A stretch of 64,000 bases of DNA from Modestobacter versicolor (GCF_014195485.1 NZ_JACIBU010000001.1:682001-746000); one strand, 5' to 3'. Counted from the stretch's first letter, positions 15,098 to 25,702 are shown. Made by a program: numbers and translations. The notes: generated by a model not told the origin, from the sequence alone.

Positions 15098-15973
15098 TCA
15101 GCAGCCGGCCAGCTCCCGGGTGACCAGGGCGCGGGAGGCCGCCGGGTCCAGCGCCATCTCGCTGATCAGGTCGAACGCCCGGGTGTACCGGTGCAGCTCG
15201 GCCTCGGCGTCGATGAAGAAGATCCGCGTCTTGTTCTCCAGGTAGACGACGTCCGGTGTCCCGCTGGCGGGGGAGTCGAGGACCGCGAAGGAGCCGGCGG
15301 TGACCGGCGGCAGGCCGGCGGCGAAGGGCAGCACCTGCAGGGTGACGTTGGGCAGGTCGGCGACCGCGGCCAGCCGCTCCAGCTGCCCGCGGCGGACGGC
15401 GCTGTCCCGCGCGGGGTCGCGGGGCACCGCGCTGCGCCGCAGGACCGACTCGTCGACGACCGCGTGCAGCAGCAGCCCGCCGTCCGCGCGGCCGGTGTCG
15501 AGCACCTCCTGGCGTCGGCGGCAGACCTCCACGCGGCGCTCCACCTCGGCCGGGGACGGCCGCTCCCAGGTCGACAGGATCACCTCGCGGGCGTAGTCGG
15601 TGGTCTGCAGCAGCGCGTGCGGCACCAGGGCGCCGTAGCAGCGCAGCGCCTGCGAGCCGGACTCGAGCCGGACCAGGTTGGCGTACCCGGGCGACAGCGT
15701 CTCGGCGTAGGCGTCCCACCAGCCCCGCGGCCGCACGGAGGGGGCGAGCCGGCGCAGGTAGCCGGCCTGGGCGTCTGGCACCCGGTACAGCTCCACCAGC
15801 CGCTCCAGGTCGGCCTCGCCGATGCCGGTGCGGCCGTTCTCGATGCGGGACACCTTGGACGCCGACCAGCCCAGGGTCGCGGCGACGTCCTTGCCGTGCA
15901 GTCCGGCCGTGGTGCGCAGCGCCCGGAGCTCGGAGGCCAGGCGTCGTTCCCGGACCGACGGCGTGTCCACCAT
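15098..15973 (-). CDS. XRE-family transcriptional regulator (HTH plus DUF5753)
   Basis: A 291-residue regulator. The N-terminal HTH-3 domain is ELRALRTTAGLHGKDVAATLGWSASKVSRIENG-like (about residues 14-45). The rest is the DUF5753/Scr1-type domain with YGALVPHALLQTTDYARE and LQVLPFAAGLPPVTAGSFAVLD. In Streptomyces such proteins usually pair with a small DUF397 protein encoded next door; none is seen here. The ATG at 15973 (MVDTPSVRERR) was preferred over an upstream ATG at 16051, because the upstream stretch would read through the palindrome at 15996-16007. A palindrome in its own promoter suggests autoregulation. Confidence 0.85.
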   Translation of the reverse strand: MVDTPSVRERRLASELRALRTTAGLHGKDVAATLGWSASKVSRIENGRTGIGEADLERLVELYRVPDAQAGYLRRLAPSVRPRGWWDAYAETLSPGYANLVRLESGSQALRCYGALVPHALLQTTDYAREVILSTWERPSPAEVERRVEVCRRRQEVLDTGRADGGLLLHAVVDESVLRRSAVPRDPARDSAVRRGQLERLAAVADLPNVTLQVLPFAAGLPPVTAGSFAVLDSPASGTPDVVYLENKTRIFFIDAEAELHRYTRAFDLISEMALDPAASRALVTRELAGC

Positions 15974-15995
15974 GGCGGCACGCTGGCAGCCGCCG

Positions 15996-16007
15996 TGCAA
16001 TCTTGCA
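15996..16007. promoter_or_regulatory. palindromic operator candidate upstream of the XRE regulator
   Basis: TGCAA-TC-TTGCA is a perfect five-base inverted repeat 23 bases upstream of the regulator's ATG. CTTGCAAG (16002-16009) is a second overlapping perfect palindrome. Position and symmetry fit an autoregulatory site in the region between the divergent genes. Confidence 0.4.
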
Positions 16008-16083
16008 AGCCACCTGTCGCCCGGGCGGCGGAGGTGCGACCGTCCGCACACCCGAACGGCCCCCGACCGGAAGGCGGCGCACC

Positions 16084-16731
16084 GTGACCAGCACCCGCAC
16101 TCCCTCGCTCACCACCCGGGACGTCTACGACGTCGCCCAGCTGACCGGCGGCCTCCACCGGGTCGTGGACACGGCCGTGGTCGTCCTGCTCCAGCGCGGC
16201 CGGCTGACCGCCGACGGCCTGGGCCGGCTGCAGGCGGTCGGCACCGCGGTGCACCCGGCGGAGGCCGCCGTGCTGGCGCTGGCCGGTCCGCGCCCGCTGC
16301 GCTCGGTCAGCAGCATCCGGGCACGCGCCCAGGAGGACCCGCGGCTGGCCGGCATCGTGGACCGGCTCGTCGCCGACGGTCTGCTGCGCCGCAACCCGGT
16401 GGCCGGGCTGTCCCGCCGGTGGCCGGTCCACCTGCGCACGGCGGCCGGCAACCGGGTGCTGGCCGAGTGGCGCGCCGCGGCACCGGCGGGCAGCGGCACC
16501 GCGGTCGCCCTCGGCGGTGTGGCGGCGGCCGATCCCGCCGTGCGGGCGGTCGTCTTCCCGGGACCCGTGCCGAGCCGGGTCCGCCGCCCCGTCCGGCGGG
16601 ACGGCGCCCTCGTGGTCGACACCGGCGGCGGCTGGGGGGCGAGCTGGGGTGGCCACGGCGGTGGTGGTGGCGGCTTCGACGGCGGTGGCTGCGGGGGCGG
16701 CGACGGCGGAGGTGGGGGCGGGGGCTGCTGA
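16084..16731 (+). CDS. TIGR04222-like protein with Gly/Cys-rich tail
   Basis: A 215-residue protein from a GTG start, diverging from the XRE gene. The first half (VAQLTGGLHRVVDTAVVVLLQRGRLTADG...; then VDRLVADGLLRR and RTAAGNRVLAEW) resembles the cytosolic part of TIGR04222 proteins. The last 45 residues are a glycine-rich run with two isolated Cys, ending in Cys, which is also typical of that family. Unlike many members, no transmembrane helices are visible. Function is unknown. Confidence 0.6.
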   Translation: MTSTRTPSLTTRDVYDVAQLTGGLHRVVDTAVVVLLQRGRLTADGLGRLQAVGTAVHPAEAAVLALAGPRPLRSVSSIRARAQEDPRLAGIVDRLVADGLLRRNPVAGLSRRWPVHLRTAAGNRVLAEWRAAAPAGSGTAVALGGVAAADPAVRAVVFPGPVPSRVRRPVRRDGALVVDTGGGWGASWGGHGGGGGGFDGGGCGGGDGGGGGGGC

Positions 16732-16734
16732 GCC

Positions 16735-16767
16735 GGTGGCGCCCCCTCCGGCCGAGGGGGCGCCACC
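16735..16767. terminator. bidirectional hairpin terminator
   Basis: GGTGGCGCCCCCTC pairs perfectly with GAGGGGGCGCCACC around a five-base loop. It lies exactly between two convergent genes (stops at 16731 and 16772). Confidence 0.8.
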
Positions 16768-16771
16768 GACG

Positions 16772-17908
16772 TCAGGCGAGCGGGTCGACCGTCTCGTGCG
16801 CGTCGACCGAGCCGGCGAGCCGGGCCAGCGCCCAGTCGCCGTCGCCGAGCAGGTGGTCGATCGCGGTGAGCCGGCTGGTGTAGTGGCCGACCTTGTACTC
16901 GGCGGTCACCCCGATCCCGCCGTGGAGCTGGATCGCCTCCTTGCCGATGTGCCGGGACGCCCGGCTGGTCTGCAGCCGGGCGCGGTCGGCCGCGGCCACC
17001 ACGTCGCCGTCGGCGTCGACCACCAGCGTGGCCCACATGACGGTGCTGCGGGCCAGCTCCAGCGAGACGTACATGTCGGCCGCCCGGAAGGTCAGCGCCT
17101 GGAACTTGCTCAGCGGGACCCCGAACTGCTTGCGCGCCTTGAGGTACTCGGCAGTGGTGGTCAGCGCCGTCTCCATGGCGCCGAGCGCCTCGTGCCCGTA
17201 GGCCACCCGAGCCCGGGCCAGCGCCTTCTCCACCGCCCCGGACCGGTCGCCGGTGCCCTCGCCCAGCGGTTGGGCCGGGGTGCCGGCGAACTCGACCTTC
17301 GCCGACCGGGTGCCGTCGTGGTTGCGGTGGCCGGTGCGGGTGAGCCCCTCGGCGTCGCCCTGCACCAGGAAGAGCCGGGTGACCCCGCCCGCCACCGCGC
17401 TGACCACCAGGACGTCGGCGCGGGCGCCGTTCGGCACCGGCTCCTTGACCCCGGTCAGCCGCCAGGAGCCGCCGTCCTCGGTCGCGGTGACCGCCGCGGC
17501 CGTGGGCTCCCAGCGGGTGCCGGTCTCGGCGTGCGCGAACGCCGGCACCAGCGAGCCCTCGGCCAGCGCCCCGAGCACCTCGGCCCGCTGCGCGTCGGTG
17601 CCCAGGTCGGCCACCAGCCCGCCGGCGAGGACGACGGCCTCGACGAACGGCTCGGGTGCCAGCACCCGGCCGATCTCCTCGGCGACGATGGACACCTCCA
17701 CCGGGCCGGCGCCCATCCCGCCGTCGGACTCGGCGAAGGGCAGCCCGAGGACGCCCATCTCGGCCAGCCGGCTCCAGGTCTTCTCGTCGAAGCCGGGATC
17801 GCCGGCGACCACCCGGCGGCGCTGCTCGCTGTCGGCGTAGGCGCGGCCGAGCAGCGCGCTCACCGCCTCGCGGAGGCCGTTCTGCTCGTCGTCGTAGCTG
17901 AAGTCCAC
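16772..17908 (-). CDS. acyl-CoA dehydrogenase, subunit-like (FadE pair)
   Basis: A 378-residue acyl-CoA dehydrogenase fold protein: N-terminal helical domain (MDFSYDDEQNGLREAVSALL), middle beta domain, and C-terminal helical domain with the FAD-contact motif IQLHGGIGVTAEYKVGHY. It lies seven bases after the stop of a second acyl-CoA dehydrogenase gene. In Actinobacteria such side-by-side pairs often form alpha2-beta2 enzymes in steroid side-chain or branched acyl degradation (for example FadE28/FadE29). Here the pair stands without other degradation genes. GTG start. Which subunit carries the catalytic Glu cannot be settled by eye. Confidence 0.85.
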   Translation of the reverse strand: MDFSYDDEQNGLREAVSALLGRAYADSEQRRRVVAGDPGFDEKTWSRLAEMGVLGLPFAESDGGMGAGPVEVSIVAEEIGRVLAPEPFVEAVVLAGGLVADLGTDAQRAEVLGALAEGSLVPAFAHAETGTRWEPTAAAVTATEDGGSWRLTGVKEPVPNGARADVLVVSAVAGGVTRLFLVQGDAEGLTRTGHRNHDGTRSAKVEFAGTPAQPLGEGTGDRSGAVEKALARARVAYGHEALGAMETALTTTAEYLKARKQFGVPLSKFQALTFRAADMYVSLELARSTVMWATLVVDADGDVVAAADRARLQTSRASRHIGKEAIQLHGGIGVTAEYKVGHYTSRLTAIDHLLGDGDWALARLAGSVDAHETVDPLA

Positions 17909-17915
17909 GGTGAGA

Positions 17916-19091
<1,176 letters not shown>

Positions 19092-19329
19092 GGGACCTCA
19101 TTCCTGACGGCAGCCCTGCCGTCTCGACGTGGGGGACCCCGAACATCCCACATCGCCTACCGCCGGGTAACTCCGGGTCTGCGGCCGGGGTCACACCGCG
19201 TGGTGGACCGGCGGAGCACCCCGCCCGTTGGGGGGAAGTCGGCCGGATGCGCTGGAGAGCCCGGCACGGGAGGCCGAGGGTGGGGTGGAGGGCGGACAGC
19301 ACCCTCCGGCGACGGGGCAGGGAGACGGG

Positions 19330-21423
19330 TTGGCAGCCAGAACACGCGTGGTGGACGACCACCACGCGTCACCGGAGGTGATCGCCGCCGTCTTCCACGG
19401 GGTCGCCGTCAGCGACGCGACGGCGATCGTGGTCGTCGAGCCGGTCGACGGGGCACTGCACGTCAGCTGGAGCAACGAGAAGGCCGTGGGCCTGCTCGGC
19501 TACGCGCGGGAGGACCTGCGGGTGCTGCCCGTCGAGCAGCTGCTGCCCACCCTGGCCGGCGGCGAGCTCAAGCTGCTGCTGCGCCGGGAGCGCGCCGTCC
19601 GGATGACGCTGCCGGTGCGCGGCGCCAGCGGCGCCCTGCTGGAGTGCGTCGTCTCCGCCGTCCCCGCGCCGGCCGGCCGCCGGTGGACCGTCCGGCTCAC
19701 CTCGACGGCCAACGAGACCGAGCGTGCGCTGCGCGCCACCGCCGACGCCCACGAGCGGCGCTTCTCCACCCTGACCGAGCGCTCACCGATCCCCACCCTG
19801 CTCTCCGAGCAGGGCATGCGGCTGGCCCACGTCAACGACGCCTTCTGCGCCCTCGTCGGGCGGCAGGCCGAGCAGCTGCTGGGCACCGGCTGGATGTGCA
19901 CCGTGCACCCCGACGACCTGGACGCGGTGATCGAGGAGGCCGCCGCCGTCCTCGGTGGTGGCGGCGAGGCCGGCGAGGGCGAGGCGACGGCCCGGCTCGT
20001 CCGGGCCGACGGCACCGAGCGGACGACGGTCATCCGGTTCTCCCACCTGTTCACCCCGGGGGTGGGGGCGGGCTTCGTCGGCACGATCGAGGACATCACC
20101 GAGCGGCTGGCCTTCGAGGCGCGGCTGGCCCACCAGGCCAACCACGACCCGCTGACCGGCCTGCCCAACCGCACGCTGCTCGCCGACCACGTCGCCGCCC
20201 GCTTCCGGCCCGGCGAGGGCCGGCTGGCCTGCATCTTCCTGGACCTGGACAACTTCAAGGTCGTCAACGACTCGCTCGGGCACGCCGCCGGCGACCAGCT
20301 GCTGGTCGAGCTCGCCCGCCGGCTGCGCGCCACCGTGCGCCCCGGCGACCTGGTCGCCCGGTTCGGCGGCGACGAGTTCGTCGTCGTCTGCCAGGACGTC
20401 GGCGAGGCCGCCGCTGTCGCGCTGGCCGAGCGGATCGGCGAGGCGCTGCGCCAGCCGGTGGCCCTCGGCGGGGTCGAGCTGCGCCCGGCCGCCAGCGTCG
20501 GCGTCACCGTGCAGACCGCCGAGCACACCGCGGCCGAGGAGCTCATCCGCGACTGCGACATCGCGATGTACCAGGCCAAGGCCGGTGGCAAGGGGCGGAT
20601 CACCGTCCTGGACTCCCAGGCCCGGGCCCGCGCGCGGGAGAAGCTGCTGCTGGTCGCCGAGCTGCGCGAGGCCATCGAGCGGCGCGAGATCACCCTGATG
20701 TACCAGCCGATCTTCAGCACCGAGGACGGCACCGCCGTCGCGGTCGAGTCGCTGGCGCGCTGGCAGCACCCGGTGCGCGGGGCCATCACGCCCAGCACGT
20801 TCGTGCCGCTGGCCGAGGAGAGCGGCCTGGTCTCCGGCCTGGGCCTGCTGGTGCTCGACGAGACCTGCCGGCAGCTGGCCGCCTGGGACGCCGAGCTCGG
20901 CCCGGCCGCGCCGGCCCGGGCCAACGTCAACGTCTCGGCGCTGCAGCTGGACGCCAACCTGCACGGGCACGTCGAGTCCGCGCTGCAGCGGCACGGTCTG
21001 CACCCCTGCCGGCTGTCGATCGAGATCACCGAGTCGGCGCTGATGAAGGACCCCGCGGCCGCCCGCACGGTGCTGCTGGAGCTCCGCGACCTCGGCGTCC
21101 AGGTGTCCATCGACGACTTCGGCACCGGCTACTCCTCGCTGGCCTACCTGCGGCGGCTGCCCGTCGACTGCCTCAAGGTCGACCGCTCGTTCGTCGCCGA
21201 GCTCGCCGACGGCCACTCCGAGATCACCTCCGCGGTGATCGCGCTGGCCAGCAGCCTCGGGCTGTGCACCGTCGCCGAGGGCGTGGAGACCCTCGAGCAG
21301 GCCGAGCAGCTGGCCCTGCTCGGCGCCACCTACCTGCAGGGCTTCTGCCTCGCCGCACCGCTCACCGGCACCGATGCCGCCACCTGGTTCGCCGCCCAGC
21401 ACGACGCGGAGGCGCGACCGTGA
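19330..21423 (+). CDS. PAS-GGDEF-EAL cyclic-di-GMP turnover protein
   Basis: A 697-residue protein from a TTG start, chosen because GCAGGGAGA lies five bases upstream; the frame is open further back. Order: two PAS-like sensor domains (about residues 20-130 and 145-265), a GGDEF domain with intact GGDEF and an I-site (RPGD five residues before it), then an EAL domain. The EAL signature reads ESL (VAVESLARWQHP), but the other catalytic residues are in place (NVNVS, IEITES, IDDFGTGYSS, KVDRS, AEGVET). Both synthesis and hydrolysis of c-di-GMP are therefore possible, with feedback inhibition. No membrane segment is visible. An HDOD gene follows 37 bases downstream. Confidence 0.9.
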   Translation: MAARTRVVDDHHASPEVIAAVFHGVAVSDATAIVVVEPVDGALHVSWSNEKAVGLLGYAREDLRVLPVEQLLPTLAGGELKLLLRRERAVRMTLPVRGASGALLECVVSAVPAPAGRRWTVRLTSTANETERALRATADAHERRFSTLTERSPIPTLLSEQGMRLAHVNDAFCALVGRQAEQLLGTGWMCTVHPDDLDAVIEEAAAVLGGGGEAGEGEATARLVRADGTERTTVIRFSHLFTPGVGAGFVGTIEDITERLAFEARLAHQANHDPLTGLPNRTLLADHVAARFRPGEGRLACIFLDLDNFKVVNDSLGHAAGDQLLVELARRLRATVRPGDLVARFGGDEFVVVCQDVGEAAAVALAERIGEALRQPVALGGVELRPAASVGVTVQTAEHTAAEELIRDCDIAMYQAKAGGKGRITVLDSQARARAREKLLLVAELREAIERREITLMYQPIFSTEDGTAVAVESLARWQHPVRGAITPSTFVPLAEESGLVSGLGLLVLDETCRQLAAWDAELGPAAPARANVNVSALQLDANLHGHVESALQRHGLHPCRLSIEITESALMKDPAAARTVLLELRDLGVQVSIDDFGTGYSSLAYLRRLPVDCLKVDRSFVAELADGHSEITSAVIALASSLGLCTVAEGVETLEQAEQLALLGATYLQGFCLAAPLTGTDAATWFAAQHDAEARP

Positions 21424-21460
21424 CCCCGTTGCCGACCCACCACCCCGATCTGGAGACGAC

Positions 21461-22291
21461 GTGACCATGTCCGCCGCCCCGTCCCTGGCCGTCCCGCCGA
21501 CCTTCGACCTGGAGCGGGTGCTGGCCAGCATCGACACGATGGCCGCCCAGCGGCCGGTCGCCGCGCAGATCGTCTCGGTGGCCAACGCCGACGAGGCCAG
21601 CGCCAAGGAGCTGTCCCGGATCCTCGCCTCCGACGTCGCGCTGGCCGGTCGGGTGATGAAGCTGGCGAACTCCGCCTTCTACGGCATGCGCGGCCGGGTG
21701 ACCTCGCTGCAGTTCGCCGTCACCGTGGTCGGCTTCGCCACCGTGCGGACGATGGCCACCGTCGCGCTCACCGACCTGGACGACGAGTCGCGGCTGCCCG
21801 AGGACTTCTGGGAGGTCAGCACCAGCCTCGCGCTGGCCGCCTCGACGCTGGCCCCGCGGTTCGCCGAGCGGCCGCAGGACGCGCTGTGCCTGGGTCTGCT
21901 GGCCCAGCTGGGCGTCGCGCTGCTGCACCACAACGACCCCGACGGGTACGCCGAGCTCTGGCACGACGAGCGGTCCTTCGCCGGCCGCCGGGCCGCCGAG
22001 GTGCAGCGCTACGGCATCTCCGCGCTGCGGCTGACCTCGGTCGCGCTGGAGCAGTGGTCCTTCCCGCCCGGGATGGTCCTGCCGCTCAAGCAGGTCGACG
22101 ACGCGGCGTCCTTCCAGGGCGCCCTGCTGCGGGCCGTCTTCGAGATCGCCGGCCGGCTGACCGACCGCGACCACGAGGAGATCCCGATCGAGCGGGTCAG
22201 CTGCGGCCAGCTGCGCGAGCGCGACGTGCTGCCGGTGCTCGACCAGGTCCGGGTGGACGCCGAGGAGCTGCGCCGCGCCATGCTCGGCTGA
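21461..22291 (+). CDS. HDOD-domain signalling protein
   Basis: A 276-residue protein with the HDOD (metal-site-poor HD) fold. The first conserved block is RPVAAQIVSVANADEASAKELSRILASDVALAGRVMKLANSAFYG, followed by AVTVVGFATVRTMATVAL. HDOD proteins act as signalling adaptors rather than hydrolases. The gene starts 37 bases after the GGDEF-EAL gene, so the two are probably one operon and may work together. The GTG at 21461 has GGAG five bases upstream; the ATG at 21467 is an almost equal alternative. Confidence 0.82.
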   Translation: MTMSAAPSLAVPPTFDLERVLASIDTMAAQRPVAAQIVSVANADEASAKELSRILASDVALAGRVMKLANSAFYGMRGRVTSLQFAVTVVGFATVRTMATVALTDLDDESRLPEDFWEVSTSLALAASTLAPRFAERPQDALCLGLLAQLGVALLHHNDPDGYAELWHDERSFAGRRAAEVQRYGISALRLTSVALEQWSFPPGMVLPLKQVDDAASFQGALLRAVFEIAGRLTDRDHEEIPIERVSCGQLRERDVLPVLDQVRVDAEELRRAMLG

Positions 22292-22338
22292 GGAGGGACC
22301 CCCTGCGGGGGGCCGGACGGAGGTGCAGCCTGGCACTC

Positions 22339-23829
22339 GTGGCCCGACTCGACTCGACGACCGTCCGCTCCCTGCCGGCGGGGGTCGCCGTGCCGTCGTA
22401 CGACCGGTCCGCCGTCAGCACCGGCATCGTGCACCTGGGGGTGGGTGGGTTCCACCGGTCCCACCAGGCGATGTACCTGGACCGGCTGATGTCGCGCGGG
22501 CAGGCGCTGGACTGGGGGATCTGCGGGGTCGGTGTGCTGCCCGGTGACCGGCGGATGCGCGACGTGCTCACCGCGCAGGACGGGCTGTACACGCTGCTGC
22601 TCGCCCACCCCGACGGCCGGCTGGAGGCCCGGGTGGTCGGGTCGGTGGTGGAGTACCTGTTCGCCCCGGACGACCCGGAGGCGGTGGTGGCCAAGCTGGC
22701 CGACCCGCAGACCCGGGTCGTGACGATGACGGTCACCGAGGGCGGCTACCACGTCTCGCCGGCGACCGGCCGGTTCGACGCCGACGCCCCCGACGTCCTC
22801 GCCGACCTGCAGCTGGGCGCGGTGCCGCGGACGGCGTTCGGCCTGCTGGTCGAGGCGCTGGCCCGCCGCCGCGCCCGGGGAGCCGCCCCGTTCACCGTGG
22901 TCTCCTGCGACAACATGGCCGGCAGCGGGGCCGTCGCCCGCGCCGGCGTGAGCGCCTTCGCCACCCTCCGCGACCCCGAGCTGGGGGCCTGGGTGCACGG
23001 GTCGGTGCCGTTCCCGGACTCGATGGTCGACCGGATCACCCCGGTGACCACCGACCGGCAGCGCGCGGAGGTGGCCGACCTGCTCGGGGTCGAGGACGGC
23101 TGGCCGGTGGTCTCCGAACCGTTCGCCCAGTGGGTGCTCCAGGACAGCTTCAGCTGCGGCCGCCCCCCGCTGGAGGAGGCCGGCGTCCAGCTGGTCGACG
23201 ACGTCGAGCCCTACGAGCTGATGAAGCTCCGGCTGCTCAACGCCGGTCACCAGGTCCTCGGCTACCTCGCCGCCCTGGCCGGGCACGAGCACGTGGACGA
23301 CGCGGCCACCGACCCGCTGCTGCGCGCGTTCCTCGCCGGCTGGATGGCCGAGGAGGCCACCCCCACCCTCCGCCCGGTGCCCGGCATCGACCTGGCCGGG
23401 TACCGCGACGTCCTGCTGGAGCGCTTCAGCAACCCGCACGTCCGGGACACCGTCGCCCGGTTGTGCGTGGAGAGCTCGGTGCGGGTGCCGCGGTTCCTGC
23501 TGCCGGTGGTCCGCGACGACCTGGTCGCCGGCCGGGACGTCACGCGGTCGGCCGTGGCGGTGGCGGCCTGGGCCCGGTGGGCCGAGGGCACCGACGACGC
23601 CGGCCGGCCGCTGGGGATGACCGACCCCCGGGCGGACCGCCTGCGCGCCGCCGCGAGCAGCCAGCACGCCGAGCCGCTGGCGTTCCTGGCCGATCGCGAG
23701 CTGTTCGGCGACCTCGCGTCCGACCCCCGCTTCACCGGGCCGTACCTGGCCGCGCTCGGGTCGCTGCACGAGCGGGGCGCCCGGGCGACCGTGCAGGCGG
23801 TGCTCGACGGCACGCTGCTCGACGGGTGA
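22339..23829 (+). CDS. mannitol 2-dehydrogenase family (polyol/mannonate) oxidoreductase
   Basis: A 496-residue long-chain dehydrogenase. The nucleotide-binding region is GIVHLGVGGFHRSHQAMYLDR, and the catalytic motif K-x4-N-x2-H appears as KLRLLNAGHQ. Length and motifs match mannitol 2-dehydrogenase/D-arabinitol dehydrogenase, which interconverts polyols and ketoses with NAD(P). The GTG start was chosen after GGAGG. The same frame is open far upstream only as an overlap with the HDOD gene. No sugar transporter is linked, so the polyol cannot be named. Confidence 0.87.
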   Translation: MARLDSTTVRSLPAGVAVPSYDRSAVSTGIVHLGVGGFHRSHQAMYLDRLMSRGQALDWGICGVGVLPGDRRMRDVLTAQDGLYTLLLAHPDGRLEARVVGSVVEYLFAPDDPEAVVAKLADPQTRVVTMTVTEGGYHVSPATGRFDADAPDVLADLQLGAVPRTAFGLLVEALARRRARGAAPFTVVSCDNMAGSGAVARAGVSAFATLRDPELGAWVHGSVPFPDSMVDRITPVTTDRQRAEVADLLGVEDGWPVVSEPFAQWVLQDSFSCGRPPLEEAGVQLVDDVEPYELMKLRLLNAGHQVLGYLAALAGHEHVDDAATDPLLRAFLAGWMAEEATPTLRPVPGIDLAGYRDVLLERFSNPHVRDTVARLCVESSVRVPRFLLPVVRDDLVAGRDVTRSAVAVAAWARWAEGTDDAGRPLGMTDPRADRLRAAASSQHAEPLAFLADRELFGDLASDPRFTGPYLAALGSLHERGARATVQAVLDGTLLDG

Positions 23830-23833
23830 CCGC

Positions 23834-25558
23834 TCAGGTGCCCGGCTGGGGGTTGTCCGGCTGCGGGTCGGCCCCGACGGTGGGCAGGTAGCCCGGCTCC
23901 TCCCGGGCCGCGGCCTGGTCCTCGAAGTCCGCGGCGATGTCCAGCAGCTCGGCGTCGGCCCAGCGGGCGCCGAAGAACGACACCCCCACCGGCAGCGCGC
24001 CGCGCAGCCCGGCGAACCCGGCGGGCACCGACACGTTCGGGTAGCCGGCGACCGCGGCCGGGCCGGACGTGCTGTAGACGAACGCGTCGGCCTGCCCGTC
24101 CACGCTCTGGTACCGGGTCTGCCAGGCCGGGGTGTTGGTCAGCCCGACGACGGCGTCCAGGTCGTCCTCCGGGCCGGGCCCCTGGGCCAGCACCTCGTCG
24201 ATCGAGGCGCGGGCCAGCTGCCGGATCCGGTCCCGGGTCGCCTGGACCGCCGGGTCCTCGGCCGGGACGGTCGCCGCCTGCGCCTGCTCGAAGAGCTCCT
24301 GGCCGAAGTAGGCCAGCTCGACCGGGTCCTGCGCGTTGAACTCGATCAGCCCGGCCAGGTCCGCCGGGTGCTCCCCGGGGGTCTGCGCCAGGTACGCGTT
24401 CACGTCGCGCTTGAACTCCGCGAGCAGCGCCGGGGTCTCGCCGGCCCCGATCTCGTCCTGGTACGCGAGCTGCACCGGCACCGGGGTGGCGCCGGCGGCC
24501 TCGAGCTGCTTCACCGCTGCGGCGAACACCGCCTCGGTGTCGTCCTCGACCTGCGCGGCCTGCTCGGGGGTCAGCGTCCAGACCCCGATCCGGGCGCCCT
24601 GCAGCGCGTCCAGGTCCAGGTCGGCGAAGTCGGCGTCCAGGTCGGCGGGGATCTCGGCGGTCGCGGCGTCGGCGTCGTCGGTGCCGGCGACCACCTGCAG
24701 CAGGATCGCCGCGTCGACGGCGTGCCGGGCCATCGGCCCGGCGGTGTCCTGCTCGGCGGAGATCGGCACGATGCCGTCGCGGCTGACCAGCCCCAGGGTG
24801 GGCTTGAGCCCGACGACCCCGTTCTGGCCGGCCGGGCAGACGATCGAGCCGTCGGTCTCGGTGCCGATCGCGACCTGGGCCAGCGAGGCGGCGACACCGA
24901 CCCCGGAGCCGGACGACGAGCCGCACGGGTTGCGGTCGAGCACGTAGGGGCTGGCCGTCTGACCGCCCACGGCGCTCCAGCCGCTGGTGGAGTCCGCGCC
25001 GCGGAAGTTCGCCCATTCCGAGAGGTTGGCCTTGCCGATGACGATCGCGCCGGCCTCGCGCAGCCGCCGGGTGATCGTCGCGTCGTCCGGCTCGCTGTCC
25101 AGCAGCGCCCGGGAGCCGGCGGTGGTCGGCATCTGCTCGGTGTCCACGTTGTCCTTGAGCAGCACCGGGATGCCCTCCAGCGGGCTGCGCGGGCCCTTCC
25201 GCTGCCGGGTCCGGTCGCTGGCCGCGGCGTCCTCCAGCGCCTTCGGGTTGACGCTGAGCACGGCGCCGAGCTCGTCGTCCAGCGCGACGATCCGGGCCAG
25301 GTAGGCCCCGGTGAGCACCACCGAGCTGAGCCGCCCGGCGTCCATCCGGTCCTGCAGCTCGGGGATGGTCAGCGCGTCGAGGTCCAGGTCGCGCAGCGGC
25401 AGGGTGCCCGAGCCGGCCGCGCCGGCGGCGGTGCCGAGCACCCCCGGGTCGCCGGGGGCGGCCGACACCGTGCTGGCCGGGACGAGGAGGGCGGCGGCGA
25501 CGGCGGCGGTGAGCGCGGCCCTCCGTCGCAGCGGGCGGGGGCGGGACTCGGCGCGCAT
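23834..25558 (-). CDS. secreted amidase (amidase-signature family)
   Basis: A 574-residue enzyme with an N-terminal signal peptide (MRAESRPRPLRRRAALTAAVAAALLVPASTVSA-type; the basic region contains RRR but no strict twin-arginine motif). The amidase-signature triad is visible: Lys in PVLLKDNVDTEQ, the cis-Ser in NPCGSSSGSG, and the nucleophile Ser in GTETDGSIVCPA. It would hydrolyse amide bonds outside the cytosol. The gene has an ATG start and ends four bases from the convergent mannitol dehydrogenase gene. Confidence 0.87.
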   Translation of the reverse strand: MRAESRPRPLRRRAALTAAVAAALLVPASTVSAAPGDPGVLGTAAGAAGSGTLPLRDLDLDALTIPELQDRMDAGRLSSVVLTGAYLARIVALDDELGAVLSVNPKALEDAAASDRTRQRKGPRSPLEGIPVLLKDNVDTEQMPTTAGSRALLDSEPDDATITRRLREAGAIVIGKANLSEWANFRGADSTSGWSAVGGQTASPYVLDRNPCGSSSGSGVGVAASLAQVAIGTETDGSIVCPAGQNGVVGLKPTLGLVSRDGIVPISAEQDTAGPMARHAVDAAILLQVVAGTDDADAATAEIPADLDADFADLDLDALQGARIGVWTLTPEQAAQVEDDTEAVFAAAVKQLEAAGATPVPVQLAYQDEIGAGETPALLAEFKRDVNAYLAQTPGEHPADLAGLIEFNAQDPVELAYFGQELFEQAQAATVPAEDPAVQATRDRIRQLARASIDEVLAQGPGPEDDLDAVVGLTNTPAWQTRYQSVDGQADAFVYSTSGPAAVAGYPNVSVPAGFAGLRGALPVGVSFFGARWADAELLDIAADFEDQAAAREEPGYLPTVGADPQPDNPQPGT

Positions 25559-25702
25559 GGGCTCCTCCGTGGACGCGTGCGGCTGTCGCGGTGCCCCGCA
25601 CGCTAGGCCCGTCGCTGGGCCGCCGCTGGGTCAACGCACAGCGGGCGCACCGGATCGCGCCGACGACGGGACGGCGGCGGCTCGGCGGGGGATGGTGGAG
25701 GG

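Noticed and set aside
16640-16731. G-rich low-complexity run suggestive of a G-quadruplex or repeat
   Set aside because: It is explained as the Gly/Cys-rich tail of the TIGR04222-like protein.
22295-22315. Short CCCCC/GGGGG hairpin after the HDOD gene as a terminator
   Set aside because: The stem is only five pairs and it lies close to the ribosome-binding site of the next gene; not strong enough to list.
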